A DNA stretch of 15,681 nucleotides from Lamprocystis purpurea (GCA_020718945.1 DYRB01000016.1:1-15681), one strand, 5' to 3'. Shown: positions 7,201 through 13,615, numbered from the stretch's first letter. Notes: generated from the letters alone by a model not told the origin. Program-made: numbers and translations.

Positions 7201-9882
7201 CCCGCCGGGACACCCCCGCGGGTCATCGACATCCGCCACGCCCGTGAGCACAACCTCAAGGACCTGAGCCTGACCATCCCCCAGGGCCGGCTGACGGTCA
7301 TCACCGGGGTGTCGGGGAGCGGCAAAAGCACCCTGGCCTTCGACATCCTGTTCAACGAAGGCCAACGGCGGTACCTGGAGTCCCTCAACGCCTATGCCCG
7401 CCAGTTCGTCCAGCCGGCGGCCAGGGCGGAGGTGGACGCGGTCTTCGGCATCCCGCCCACCGTGGCCATAGAGCAGCGCACCAGCCGCGGCGGTCACAAG
7501 AGCACCCTGGGCACCCTGACCGAGATCCACCACTACCTGCGCCTGCTGTATGTGAAGCTCGGCACCCAGTTCTGCCCGGGCTGCGACCTGCCCATCCGGC
7601 CCCAGACCCCGGAGGCCATCCTGGAGCAGATCCTGGCCGGGTTCACCGGTCGTCGGGTGGCGTTGCTGGCCCCCCTGGTGGTGGCCCGCAAGGGCATATA
7701 CCCGGAGCTGGCCCGCTGGGCGGCGGCCAAGGGCTATGCGACCCTGAGGGTGGACGGCGCGGCCGTGCCCACCGACCCCTGGCCCAGGCTCGACCGCTTC
7801 CGCGAACACCACATCGACCTGCCGGTGGCTGAGGTCCTGGCGACCCCAGCGAACGAGAGTGCATTACGGGACCTGCTCGCCCAGGCACTGGCCCTGGGCA
7901 AGGGCCTGGTGCGGGTAGCGCCGGTCCCCGGTGGGAGGGGCTTCAGCCCCAACGGAGCGTCTTCCGGAGGGGCCCTCGTCGCGGCTGAAGCCGCTCCCAC
8001 CGGAAACGGCGAGACCACCTACTCCACCCAGCGCGCCTGCCCCGGCTGCGGGCTGGCCTTTGAGGAGCCCGACCCACGCATGTTCTCCTACAACTCCAAG
8101 CACGGCTGGTGCCCCATCTGCTTCGGCACCGGGACCCGGCTGCCGGGCTTCGATGCGGAACAGACCGGGGAGGAGACCCAATGGCAGGAGACCGCCGGGA
8201 CCGGATCGGTGCCATGCCCCGCCTGCCACGGCCAGCGCCTGCAACCCCAGGCCCTGGCGGTACGCTTCCATGGCCGCTCCATTGCCCAGCTCTCGGCCCT
8301 GACCGTGGACCAGGCGGCCATAGACCTGGCAGCCCTGGACCTGGACCCCCGCGAGGCGGCAGTGGCCCGGGACCTGCTGCCGGAGATCGGCAGCCGACTC
8401 GCCTTCCTGTCCCGGGTGGGCCTGGGCTACCTCAGCCTGGACCGCGGGGCCCCGACCCTGTCCGGGGGCGAGGCCCAGCGCATCCGTCTGGCCGCCCAGC
8501 TCGGTTCCAACCTGCACGGGGTCTGCTATGTGCTCGACGAGCCGACCATCGGCCTGCACCCCAGGGACAATGCCCTGCTGCTGGACACCCTGGCCGCCCT
8601 GGAGGCCAAGGGCAACACCCTTGTGGTGGTGGAGCACGACGAGGAGACCATCCGCCGGGCCGAACACGTCATCGACCTGGGGCCCGGGGCCGGGACCCAG
8701 GGCGGGTACATCGTCGCCCAAGGCACCGCCGCCGAGCTGGCCGCCAATCCGGCCTCCATCACCGGGCGCTACCTGGCAAGACCGGCGTCCCGCCACACGG
8801 GGCCGCGCCGCCCCGCCGCCGGGGCCGAGTATCTGGTCCTCAAGGGGGCCCGGCTGCACAACCTGCAAGGGCTGGACCTGCGCCTGCCCCTGGCCCGGCT
8901 GGTGTGCGTCACCGGGGTCTCGGGGTCGGGCAAGTCCACCCTGATCCGCGAGGTCCTGGTCCCCAGCCTGCGCAACCTGATCGGGGCCGACGCGCCCCAG
9001 GGCCGAAGCCCAGGCCGGCCCCGCAAGGCCGACCTGGTGGCATGCGCCGGGCTCAGCGGCTGGCAGTCCCTGACCCGGGTGCTGGAGGTGGACCAGACCC
9101 CCATCGGCAAGACCCCGCGCTCCTGCCCGGCGACCTATGTGGGCTTCTGGGACCAGATCCGTCGGCTGTTCGCCGGGGTCCCCGAGGCGCGCATGCTCGG
9201 CTGGGGGGCGCGGCGCTTCTCCTTCAACACCGCTGGGGGACGCTGCGAGGCCTGCGAGGGCCAGGGGGTGCAGCGCCTGGAGATGAGCTTCCTGCCAGAG
9301 GTCAAGGTCCCCTGCGAGGTGTGCGGCGGGACCCGCTTCAACCGCGAGACCCGGGAGGTCCGCTTCAAGGGCCTGGACATAGGCCAGGTCCTGGGCCTGA
9401 GCGTGGACGAGGCCCAACCCCTGTTCGCCTCTCACCCGGCGGTGCACCAGGCCCTGACCCTGCTCCAGGCCGTCGGGCTCGGCTATCTGACCCTGGGCCA
9501 GGCGAGCCCGACCCTGTCCGGCGGCGAGGCCCAGCGCCTCAAGCTGGTCACCGAGCTGGCCAAGGCCAGAACGGGCGCCGATGGGGTCACGGACAGGCCG
9601 ACCCTCTATGTCTTGGACGAACCCACCGTCGGGCTGCACATGGCCGACGTGGAGCGCCTGCTCGCCGCCCTCCACCGGCTGGTGGACGCCGGCCACAGCG
9701 TGGTGGTCATCGAGCACAACCTGGACCTCATGGCCGAGGCCGACTGGCTGATCGACTTGGGTCCAGAGGGCGGGGCGGCGGGGGGCCGCATCGTCGCCCA
9801 GGGGACCCCGGCCCAGGTCGCAGCAACGGAGAACCTGCCCACCGCCGTTGCCCTGCGCCGGCACTTGGCCGAACACCCCTAG
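4210..9882 (+). CDS. uvrA: Double-length UvrA (two fused UvrA units, four ABC cassettes)
   Basis: An 1890-aa excinuclease ABC subunit A, about twice the usual ~940 aa. Unit 1 is residues ~1-975 and unit 2 ~1003-1890. Walker A motifs (GVSGSGKS) start at 39, 655, 1033 and 1569. ABC signatures (LSGGE.QR) start at 501, 848, 1417 and 1769, each followed by a Walker B LDEP..GLH. Paired CxxC zinc modules are present in both units: C128/C131 with C250/C253, C274/C277 with C389/C392, and C754/C757 with C777/C780 in unit 1; C1122/C1125 with C1277/C1280, plus CPICFGTG and CEACEGQG modules, in unit 2. UvrA dimers find helix-distorting DNA lesions and load UvrB; here one chain could form an intramolecular dimer. 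Tandem UvrA proteins of this size are known in proteobacteria, usually beside a normal uvrA, so this may be a paralogue. The start is supported by AAGGGG about 7 nt upstream. Oddities are two REP-like inserts and a K/G repeat, all in frame. Confidence 0.95.
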   Translation: MSDRDTEHHPAIRLRGVRQNNLKGLDLDLPLGELILVTGVSGSGKSSLAFDTLYAEGQRRYVETFSPYARQFLDRMDRPRADRIEDIPPAIAIDQTNPVRTSRSTLGTLTELNDHLKLLFARAARLFCRGCGREVRRDTPQGIWDQLLASPGAAGGRALIAFRVPIPASLTAAEVRALLAQQGYIRILREDAAALEVIQDRLRLTPEARGRGVEALESALGRGHGQALIYPLDATGDPGAPWRFSAGLHCPDCDITYRDPVPNLFSFNSPVGACETCRGFGRVIGIDWGLVIPDPGKSLIEGAIKPFQSDSYAESQEDLMGFAHRRGIPTDVPWRDLTDADRTWVLEGEGEWGQGLWYGVRRFFQWLEGRSYKMHVRVLLSRYRSYDPCPACAGARLKDEALDWRLGTRALADAALAPGLRFRHARVTTAPEVWESLPGLHIHDLLGLSIERLRDLFAGLSLPVALDLALDQVLAGIRTRLQYLCEVGLGYLTLDRQSRTLSGGEVQRINLTTALGTGLVNTLFVLDEPSIGLHPRDMDRIVGLLQRLRDAGNTLVVVEHDPQVMLAADRILDLGPGPGEQGGELVFQGTPGEILADPRSLTGAYLSGRRLVAEPRAPRPLVPGEPLLRVLGARTNNLAGIDVEIPLNRLVVVTGVSGSGKSTLVEDVLYRALAKAKGRPVEAPGEHLACTGHDLIADVVLLDQAPIGRTSRSNPASYVGALDPIRKRLAATPLARERGYTAGTFSFNSGTGRCPTCGGSGFELVEMQFLSDVYLRCPDCDGRRYRPAVLEVTLDLGGVARSMADILDLTVTQAVAAFADSPEVLRSLGPLQAVGLGYVRLGQPVPTLSGGEAQRLKLAEHLVQAQGRKGPRGKGTQGKGTRGQGLLFILDEPTTGLHFADIATLIAAFRRLLDQGHSLLVIEHNLDLIRHADWLIDLGPEGGTGGGRVVCTGTPDQVTDHPSSHTGRALRDQAQGLARVAEPGGGGAPAATQRLPGPAGTPPRVIDIRHAREHNLKDLSLTIPQGRLTVITGVSGSGKSTLAFDILFNEGQRRYLESLNAYARQFVQPAARAEVDAVFGIPPTVAIEQRTSRGGHKSTLGTLTEIHHYLRLLYVKLGTQFCPGCDLPIRPQTPEAILEQILAGFTGRRVALLAPLVVARKGIYPELARWAAAKGYATLRVDGAAVPTDPWPRLDRFREHHIDLPVAEVLATPANESALRDLLAQALALGKGLVRVAPVPGGRGFSPNGASSGGALVAAEAAPTGNGETTYSTQRACPGCGLAFEEPDPRMFSYNSKHGWCPICFGTGTRLPGFDAEQTGEETQWQETAGTGSVPCPACHGQRLQPQALAVRFHGRSIAQLSALTVDQAAIDLAALDLDPREAAVARDLLPEIGSRLAFLSRVGLGYLSLDRGAPTLSGGEAQRIRLAAQLGSNLHGVCYVLDEPTIGLHPRDNALLLDTLAALEAKGNTLVVVEHDEETIRRAEHVIDLGPGAGTQGGYIVAQGTAAELAANPASITGRYLARPASRHTGPRRPAAGAEYLVLKGARLHNLQGLDLRLPLARLVCVTGVSGSGKSTLIREVLVPSLRNLIGADAPQGRSPGRPRKADLVACAGLSGWQSLTRVLEVDQTPIGKTPRSCPATYVGFWDQIRRLFAGVPEARMLGWGARRFSFNTAGGRCEACEGQGVQRLEMSFLPEVKVPCEVCGGTRFNRETREVRFKGLDIGQVLGLSVDEAQPLFASHPAVHQALTLLQAVGLGYLTLGQASPTLSGGEAQRLKLVTELAKARTGADGVTDRPTLYVLDEPTVGLHMADVERLLAALHRLVDAGHSVVVIEHNLDLMAEADWLIDLGPEGGAAGGRIVAQGTPAQVAATENLPTAVALRRHLAEHP
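6811..6867 (+). repeat. 15-nt tandem repeat inside uvrA (Gly/Lys-rich insert)
   Basis: Three and a half units at 6811-6825, 6826-6840, 6841-6855 and 6856-6867 encode RKGPR-GKGTQ-GKGTR-GQG. They lie between the second ABC signature (848) and its Walker B (LLFILDEPTTGLH), a spot where ordinary UvrA has only a short basic connector such as a few Lys/Arg/Gly residues. Confidence 0.8.
7159..7205 (+). repeat. REP-like element in the linker joining the two UvrA units
   Basis: GGTGGGGG (7159-7166) pairs with CCCCCGCC (7172-7179), with C7167-G7171 closing a GGC loop. It is followed by CGAC and the spacer AGCGTCTTCC (7187-7196). The same order (GGTGGG stem, then AGCGTCTTCC) occurs in the second element at 7928-8003, so the two share an origin. 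It encodes residues ~984-999, a Gly/Ala/Pro-rich bridge between the units. Confidence 0.6.
7928..8003 (+). repeat. REP/BIME-type palindromic element inserted in frame in uvrA
   Basis: A 76-bp imperfect palindrome. The left arm CCGGTGGGAGGGGCTTCAGC (from 7928) mirrors the right arm GCTGAAGCCGCTCCCACCGG (to 8003) with two mismatched positions across the extended arms. The interior holds AGCGTCTTCC (7956-7965). This is the classic shape of two inverted REP units around a spacer. It is translated as about 26 Gly/Ala/Ser-rich residues (~1240-1265), ending 11 residues before the zinc-module Cys 1277. Confidence 0.85.
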
Positions 9883-9918
9883 GAGCGATCAGTGCCCTTT
9901 GTTGCCACCCGAGGGTAG

Positions 9919-9935
9919 AGAGACCGCCGGTCTTT
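9919..9935 (+). terminator. Weak hairpin after uvrA
   Basis: AGAGACC (9919-9925) pairs with GGTCTTT (9929-9935) around a GCC triloop, with one G-T wobble, 37 nt beyond the uvrA stop. The stem is short and the T-run is only three bases, so this is a tentative terminator. The remainder of the 218-nt gap to the next gene (to 10100) shows no gene; it presumably carries the promoter of the NarX-like operon, which I could not pin down. Confidence 0.3.
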
Positions 9936-10100
9936 GACTATGCTCCGGGCCTAGCGGTGCTGGCGAGCCCGGTCCCTCGATCCGCATCCCAGGCGGGCGC
10001 TGTCAGGGTCCTCGGCCTGGAAGGTTCCGGATGTCGTGTATAGGCCGCGGAGACTCGCTCGAAATAACAACGACCATCGGGACCCCGGGGACGCACCCTC

Positions 10101-11321
10101 ATGGACCAGGACTGCCTGCAAGCCCTCTACCGCCTCAGTCACACCCAGGCCCTCCTCGCCCTGTGCAATCGCAGCCTGGCCCGCGCCCTGGACGAGCGGG
10201 CCCTGCTCCAGGCCTTCTGCACCCACTTGGTCGAGGCAGGGGGCTACTGCTTCGCCTGGGTCGGGTATGCGGCACACCGCGGCTGTGGTCGGGTGCGCCT
10301 GATGGCCCAGGCCGGGCCGCCGGACGCGGCCTTTGCCGCCGAGGTCTTCGCCGCCTGCAACGCCCGCGACTGCCCGAGTGCCTGCCGGGTCGCCTGCATG
10401 GGCGGCCAGCCGGTCCTGCTGCGCGACCTGTCCCGACCCTGCGACCTGGCGCCCTGGGCCGACGCGGCACGCCGCCACGGCCTGCGCTCCATGATCGCCC
10501 TGCCCCTCCAAGTGAACGGGCGGCCCTTCGGCACCTTCAGCCTCTTCGCCGACACCCCGGATGCCTTCGATGGCCAGGCGGTGGCCCTGCTCGCCGAACT
10601 GGCCGAGGACCTTGCCCTCGGCATCCAGACCCTTCGCGCCCGCGCCGCCCAGGCCCAGGAGGTCTGCCGGCTACGCATCGACGCCGAGCGCGAGGCCCGG
10701 GGCCGGCTCGCTGCCAGCCTGCACGACGGGGTCGGCCAGACCTTGCAGGCCCTGACCCTGGGCCTCAAGCAGGCCCGGGAGCTGGCCCGGCACCAGGACC
10801 CGGTCCCGGTGGAACTGTTGGACCAGTTGGTCGCGGAGGCCGGCGACGCCCTGCGGCAGGTCCGTGCCGTAACTTGCGAGTTACGCCCGCCCTTCCTCGA
10901 CCGGGTGCCCCTGCGGGAGGCCATCCGGTTGTATTGCAGCGACATCGCCCAACGGGCCGGGGGCAGCATCCGGTTCCAGGCCGACGAGTCCCCCTTCGCC
11001 CTGGAGGACCACGTCAAGGAACAATGCTTCCTCGCCTTCCGCGAGGCCCTGTCCAATGCCCTGCGCCACGCCGGGGCCAGCCGGATCGTCGTGGTCCTGA
11101 GGGTCCGGCCCCAGGACCGGCTGATCCTGGCCGTCCTCGACGACGGGGTGGGATTCGACACCCGCCAGACCTTTGAGCGCCCCTCCGGGCTCGGGCTCTC
11201 CATGATCCGCGAGCGCGCCCAGGGCGTCCTCGGGCGGGCCCGCATCCGCAGCGCCCCTGGCCGAGGGACCCAGGTCCGCATCAGCGTCCCCCTGTCCCGG
11301 GAGCCGGCGCCATGCCCCTAG
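10101..11321 (+). CDS. Soluble GAF-domain histidine kinase, NarX/HisKA_3 type
   Basis: A 406-aa kinase without membrane helices, so probably cytoplasmic. Residues ~20-180 form a GAF sensor domain (LVEAGGYCFAWVGYA..., RSMIALPLQVNGRPFGTFSLFA..., AFDGQAVALLAELAEDLALGI). The HisKA_3 motif LAASLHDGVGQTLQAL places phosphoacceptor His at 208. The ATPase domain has FREALSNALRHAGA (N-box, 313-326), LDDGVGFD (G1) and GLGLSMIRERA (G2), with GRGTQVRISVPL at the end. The GAF loop that in relatives reads like GPTGRAIRTG is here CPSACRVACMGG, giving four closely spaced Cys (86, 91, 95, 99) plus C62 and C114. That would suit a metal, Fe-S or thiol redox sensor, but this is inference. The ATG at 10101 has only a weak ribosome site (GGGGACG). 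The stop overlaps the next gene by 10 nt, so the two are an operon and cognate pair. Confidence 0.9.
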   Translation: MDQDCLQALYRLSHTQALLALCNRSLARALDERALLQAFCTHLVEAGGYCFAWVGYAAHRGCGRVRLMAQAGPPDAAFAAEVFAACNARDCPSACRVACMGGQPVLLRDLSRPCDLAPWADAARRHGLRSMIALPLQVNGRPFGTFSLFADTPDAFDGQAVALLAELAEDLALGIQTLRARAAQAQEVCRLRIDAEREARGRLAASLHDGVGQTLQALTLGLKQARELARHQDPVPVELLDQLVAEAGDALRQVRAVTCELRPPFLDRVPLREAIRLYCSDIAQRAGGSIRFQADESPFALEDHVKEQCFLAFREALSNALRHAGASRIVVVLRVRPQDRLILAVLDDGVGFDTRQTFERPSGLGLSMIRERAQGVLGRARIRSAPGRGTQVRISVPLSREPAPCP

Positions 11322-11938
11322 GCATAGTCCTCGCCGACGACCACGCCATAGTCCGCCAGGGGCTCGCCTCCCTGCTCCTGGCGGAGCCCGACATCGCCCT
11401 CCTCGCCCAGGCCGCCGACGGCGAGGCCGCCTGGCAGTCCATCCAGGCCCACAGGCCCGACATCGCCATCCTGGACCTGTCCATGCCCAGGGCCACCGGG
11501 ATCGAGGTCACCCGCCGGGTCGAGGCCGCGGCCCTGGGCACCCGCTGCCTCCTGCTCACCATGCACGACGACCCAGCCGCCGCCCTCCAGGCCCAGGAGG
11601 CCGGCGCGGCCGGCTATGTCCTCAAGGACAACAGCTTCGAAGAGCTGGTCCTGGCCGTGCGCAGCATCGCCGCTGGCGGGACCTTCGTCACACCCTCAGT
11701 CCGAGCCAAGCTCCGGGCCCTGGAGCGCAACGGGCAGAGGCCCATGGCCCTGTCCCCCCGGGAGTTGGAGGTCATCCGCCTGATTGCCGCGGGCCACAGC
11801 AGCAAGGAGATCGGCCGGCCCCTGGCCATCAGCCCGCGGACCGTGGATACCTATCGGAATCGGCTGATGAAGAAGCTGGGGCTGCATTCCGTGGCCGATG
11901 TGGTGCGGTGGGTGGTGCAGAGGGGGATGGTGGTGTGA
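11312..11938 (+). CDS. NarL/FixJ-family LuxR-type response regulator
   Basis: A 208-aa regulator. The receiver domain (1-~120) has D9/D10, phosphoacceptor D55 (IAILDLSMPRATG), T83 and K105 (GYVLKDNSFEELV). The LuxR-type helix-turn-helix spans ~146-205 (LSPRELEVIRLIAAGHSSKEIGRPLAISPRTVDTYRNRLMKKLGL). Standard length, all key residues present. The ATG lies inside the end of the kinase gene (10-nt overlap), so translation is coupled and the kinase is the likely phosphodonor. The HTH reads EIGRPLAIS where EIA..L.IS is usual, a mild variation. Targets are unknown; no clear binding site could be identified nearby. Confidence 0.93.
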   Translation: MPLGIVLADDHAIVRQGLASLLLAEPDIALLAQAADGEAAWQSIQAHRPDIAILDLSMPRATGIEVTRRVEAAALGTRCLLLTMHDDPAAALQAQEAGAAGYVLKDNSFEELVLAVRSIAAGGTFVTPSVRAKLRALERNGQRPMALSPRELEVIRLIAAGHSSKEIGRPLAISPRTVDTYRNRLMKKLGLHSVADVVRWVVQRGMVV

Positions 11939-12002
11939 ACGTCCGACGACCATCGGTCGGCTGCCACCGCCTCGACTTTGTGCACTTTGAGGACTGCAAC
12001 CC

Positions 12003-12371
12003 ATGATCCACGACCCGCAGCACACCCTGACCGCCCTGGAGGCATTGCCGCCGTTCGGCCTGCGCCTGACCTTTGCCGATGGGACCACGTTGTCCGTCGA
12101 TCTGGCCCCGACCATCCGCACCCATCGTGCCCTGGCCGCGCTCGCCGATCCCGCCCTCTTCGCCACAGCGCGCCTGGACTCGCGCGGCGGATACGTCGTC
12201 TGGATCGAGGACGACCTGGAGATGGCCGCCGACAACCTCCGCAACCTCGCCGTAGAGCAGGCCGGTGGCATCGGCCACGAGCGCCTGGCCAACTGGATGG
12301 CCGAGCACGGCCTCACCCAGGAGCGGGCGGCCGACGCCATCGGCATCTCCCGGCGCATGCTGAACTACTAG
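12003..12371 (+). CDS. DUF2442 protein with C-terminal helix-turn-helix, cut short by amber codon
   Basis: 122 readable residues. Residues ~8-85 match the DUF2442 pattern (LPPFGLRLTFADGTTLSVDL..., ALADPALFATARLDSRGGYVVWIEDDLEMAADNLRNLAVEQ). Residues ~90-122 begin an XRE-like helix-turn-helix (RLANWMAEHGLTQERAADAIGISRRMLNY). The frame stops at TAG (12369-12371) in the middle of the HTH, but family-like sequence continues in frame (next entry). DUF2442 proteins are small bacterial proteins often next to DUF4160 partners and suspected to act in toxin-antitoxin-like pairs; no DUF4160 gene is visible here. GAGG at 11989-11992, 10 nt before the ATG, is a reasonable ribosome site. Either a pseudogene, a truncated but functional protein, or a readthrough product. 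Confidence 0.75.
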   Translation: MIHDPQHTLTALEALPPFGLRLTFADGTTLSVDLAPTIRTHRALAALADPALFATARLDSRGGYVVWIEDDLEMAADNLRNLAVEQAGGIGHERLANWMAEHGLTQERAADAIGISRRMLNY

Positions 12372-12461
12372 CTTGCCGGGTCCAGACCGATCCCCAAGAC
12401 CGTGTGGTTGGCCTGCCTGGGATGGGCGGCCGAGCCTAGGGATAGGCCGGTGGCGGCCTAG
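12372..12461 (+). pseudogene. In-frame 3' remainder of the DUF2442-HTH gene after the amber codon
   Basis: Directly after the TAG at 12369-12371 the same frame reads LAGSRPIPKTVWLACLGWAA and a further 9 residues to a second TAG at 12459-12461. Residues such as RPIPKTVWLACLGW are what I expect for the end of DUF2442-HTH proteins (…RRM..YY..G.RPIP..VWLACLGW). The expected residue at the stop is Tyr, so a single TAC-to-TAG change would explain the break. The full frame would be 152 aa. Confidence 0.7.
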
Positions 12462-12498
12462 CCCGCCATGCCACCCACAGTCACTAGGCTCAGGTCCC

Positions 12499-13256
12499 AT
12501 GGACGACATCGCCAACCCCCACGACGCCTTCTTTCGCGAGAGGTGCAACTCCTTCGCTACATCGCGGCCGAGGGCGAGCAGCATCGGCGGCAGCACCCTC
12601 AGGCGCGCCGGCTCCCGCCCGTATACCCGATAGTGCTCTGTCACGGCCAGCGGTCCTGGCGGGCCCCCCGGCGCTTCCACGACTTGGTCGAGCCGCTGCC
12701 CCGCGCCCTCGCCGCCTTCGTACCCCAGCTCACCTATGCCCTGCACGACATCTCCGCCCGCACGGACGCCGAGATCAAGGGCGAGGTGCTGACCCGTCTG
12801 GTCCTGTTGGCGATGCGTTGGATCTTCAGCGACGAGCCCGTGGAGCGACTACGGGACCTGTTGGGGCTGATCGGGCAGGTCCAAGACAGGGAGACCGCCT
12901 TGGTGATCCTGGAATCCCTGCTGCGATACTAGGTCCAAGGCACGCAACGCGTGGACGAGGGAGACGTCCGCGCGCTGCTGCAACGAACCTCCACCGGAGA
13001 CCCCATCATGCAGACCTTTATCGACCGCTATATCGAGCAGGGCAGACAACGAGGCCTAGAGCAGGGGATAGAGCAGGGGATAGAGCAGGGCAGACACCAG
13101 GGTGAAGCCGCCGTCCTGCTGCGCCAGATCGAGCGCAAGTTCGGACCCCCGATGGAATCCGTCCGGCAGCGGGTCCAGGACGCCGACACCGAGACCCTGC
13201 TGCGTTGGTCCGAGCGCATTCTGACCGCGGACAGCCTGGACGCTGTGTTGCAGTGA
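12499..13256 (+). pseudogene. Rpn-family (PD-(D/E)XK) nuclease/putative transposase remnant
   Basis: The start MDDIANPHDAFFRE (12499-12540) is the hallmark N-terminus of Rpn/PDDEXK_2 proteins. At ~12541 the reading frame jumps: VQLLRYIAAE... continues in another frame (12543-12929) with ARRLPPVYPIVLCHGQRSW, RRFHDLVEPLP and VLTRLVLLAMRWIF, all family-like. About 70-80 residues that normally carry the catalytic Asp, Asp and Glu-x-Gln/Lys core are missing, so this looks like an internal deletion with frameshift. A TAG at 12930-12932 interrupts the frame after LLRY. It resumes in frame with VQGTQRVDEGDVRALLQ and runs to TGA at 13254. Intact members promote RecA-independent recombination in E. coli and are mobile. 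This copy cannot encode an active nuclease. Confidence 0.8.
12951..13256 (+). CDS. C-terminal Rpn fragment with EQG repeats, possibly still translated
   Basis: A 101-codon stretch from GTG 12951 (or 82 codons from ATG 13008, MQTFIDRYIEQG) to TGA 13254-13256. It contains the Gln/Gly-rich hinge typical of the family, QGLEQGIEQGIEQGRHQGEA-like, encoded by a 12-nt tandem repeat (13059-13070, 13071-13082, 13083-13094), then the conserved tail LLRQIERKFGPP...LLRWSERILTADSLDAVL. It is in the same frame as the middle fragment and separated only by the TAG at 12930. In some Rpn systems an internally started C-terminal short form inhibits the full nuclease; whether this fragment is expressed is unknown. 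Confidence 0.5.
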   Translation: MDEGDVRALLQRTSTGDPIMQTFIDRYIEQGRQRGLEQGIEQGIEQGRHQGEAAVLLRQIERKFGPPMESVRQRVQDADTETLLRWSERILTADSLDAVLQ

Positions 13257-13260
13257 GCAG

Positions 13261-13615
13261 GTGGCCAAGGCGACTTGCCTTGGAGCCGGAACCTCCCCCG
13301 CTGCGTGCGGACGCTGCCGGGGTAATCCGCGTCAGGCGGACCCGGGTGGGCTTGGAGAGCGTCATTGGCCTCTACGAGCAGGCTGCGGCTGCCGAGGAGA
13401 TCGCCCTGCGGTTCGACGCACTGGACCTGCACGATGTCTGCGCGAGCCTGGGCTACTAGCTCGGCCATCGGCAGCAAGCGCAAAGCTACCTGGATCGCCA
13501 GCAGCAAGGTTCGATGGCGGCGCGGGCCGGGGCCGAGTTGCGATCAGCCTGGGCCCAGACAGGCGATCAGCTCGTCCAGTGGCGAGGCCTTGGCGATGGT
13601 CCGGCTGGTGGGTGA
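13261..13615 (+). pseudogene. DUF433 antitoxin-like gene interrupted by amber codon
   Basis: From about 13280 the frame reads LEPEPPPLRADAAGVIRVRR, then TRVGLESVIGLYEQAAAAEE, then IALRFDALDLHDVCASLGY, an excellent DUF433 pattern (V.RTRV.L..V...Y..G...EEIA..F..L.L.DVY..L.YY). The TAG at 13457-13459 sits where the second Tyr of YY is expected. The same frame continues LGHRQQAQSYLDRQQQ, matching the usual family end, and runs to TGA at 13613. No ATG is in frame: TTG at 13280 is possible, or GTG 13261 (VAKAT) joined by a one-base frameshift near 13272-13277. DUF433 proteins usually pair with a DUF5615 PIN-like toxin gene downstream; none is present, so this is an orphan. The first codons lie 4 nt beyond the Rpn stop. 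Confidence 0.7.

Noticed and set aside
7864..9876. Long open frame on the minus strand (about 670 codons) opposite uvrA
   Set aside because: It is antisense to the highly conserved second UvrA unit and has Gly/Gln/Leu-rich shadow composition typical of GC-rich DNA.
12003..13459. Genome-wide reassignment of TAG to an amino acid
   Set aside because: TAG ends the OmpA-like gene, uvrA and the NarX-like kinase exactly where their families end, so TAG works as a stop here; only local readthrough or decay remains possible.
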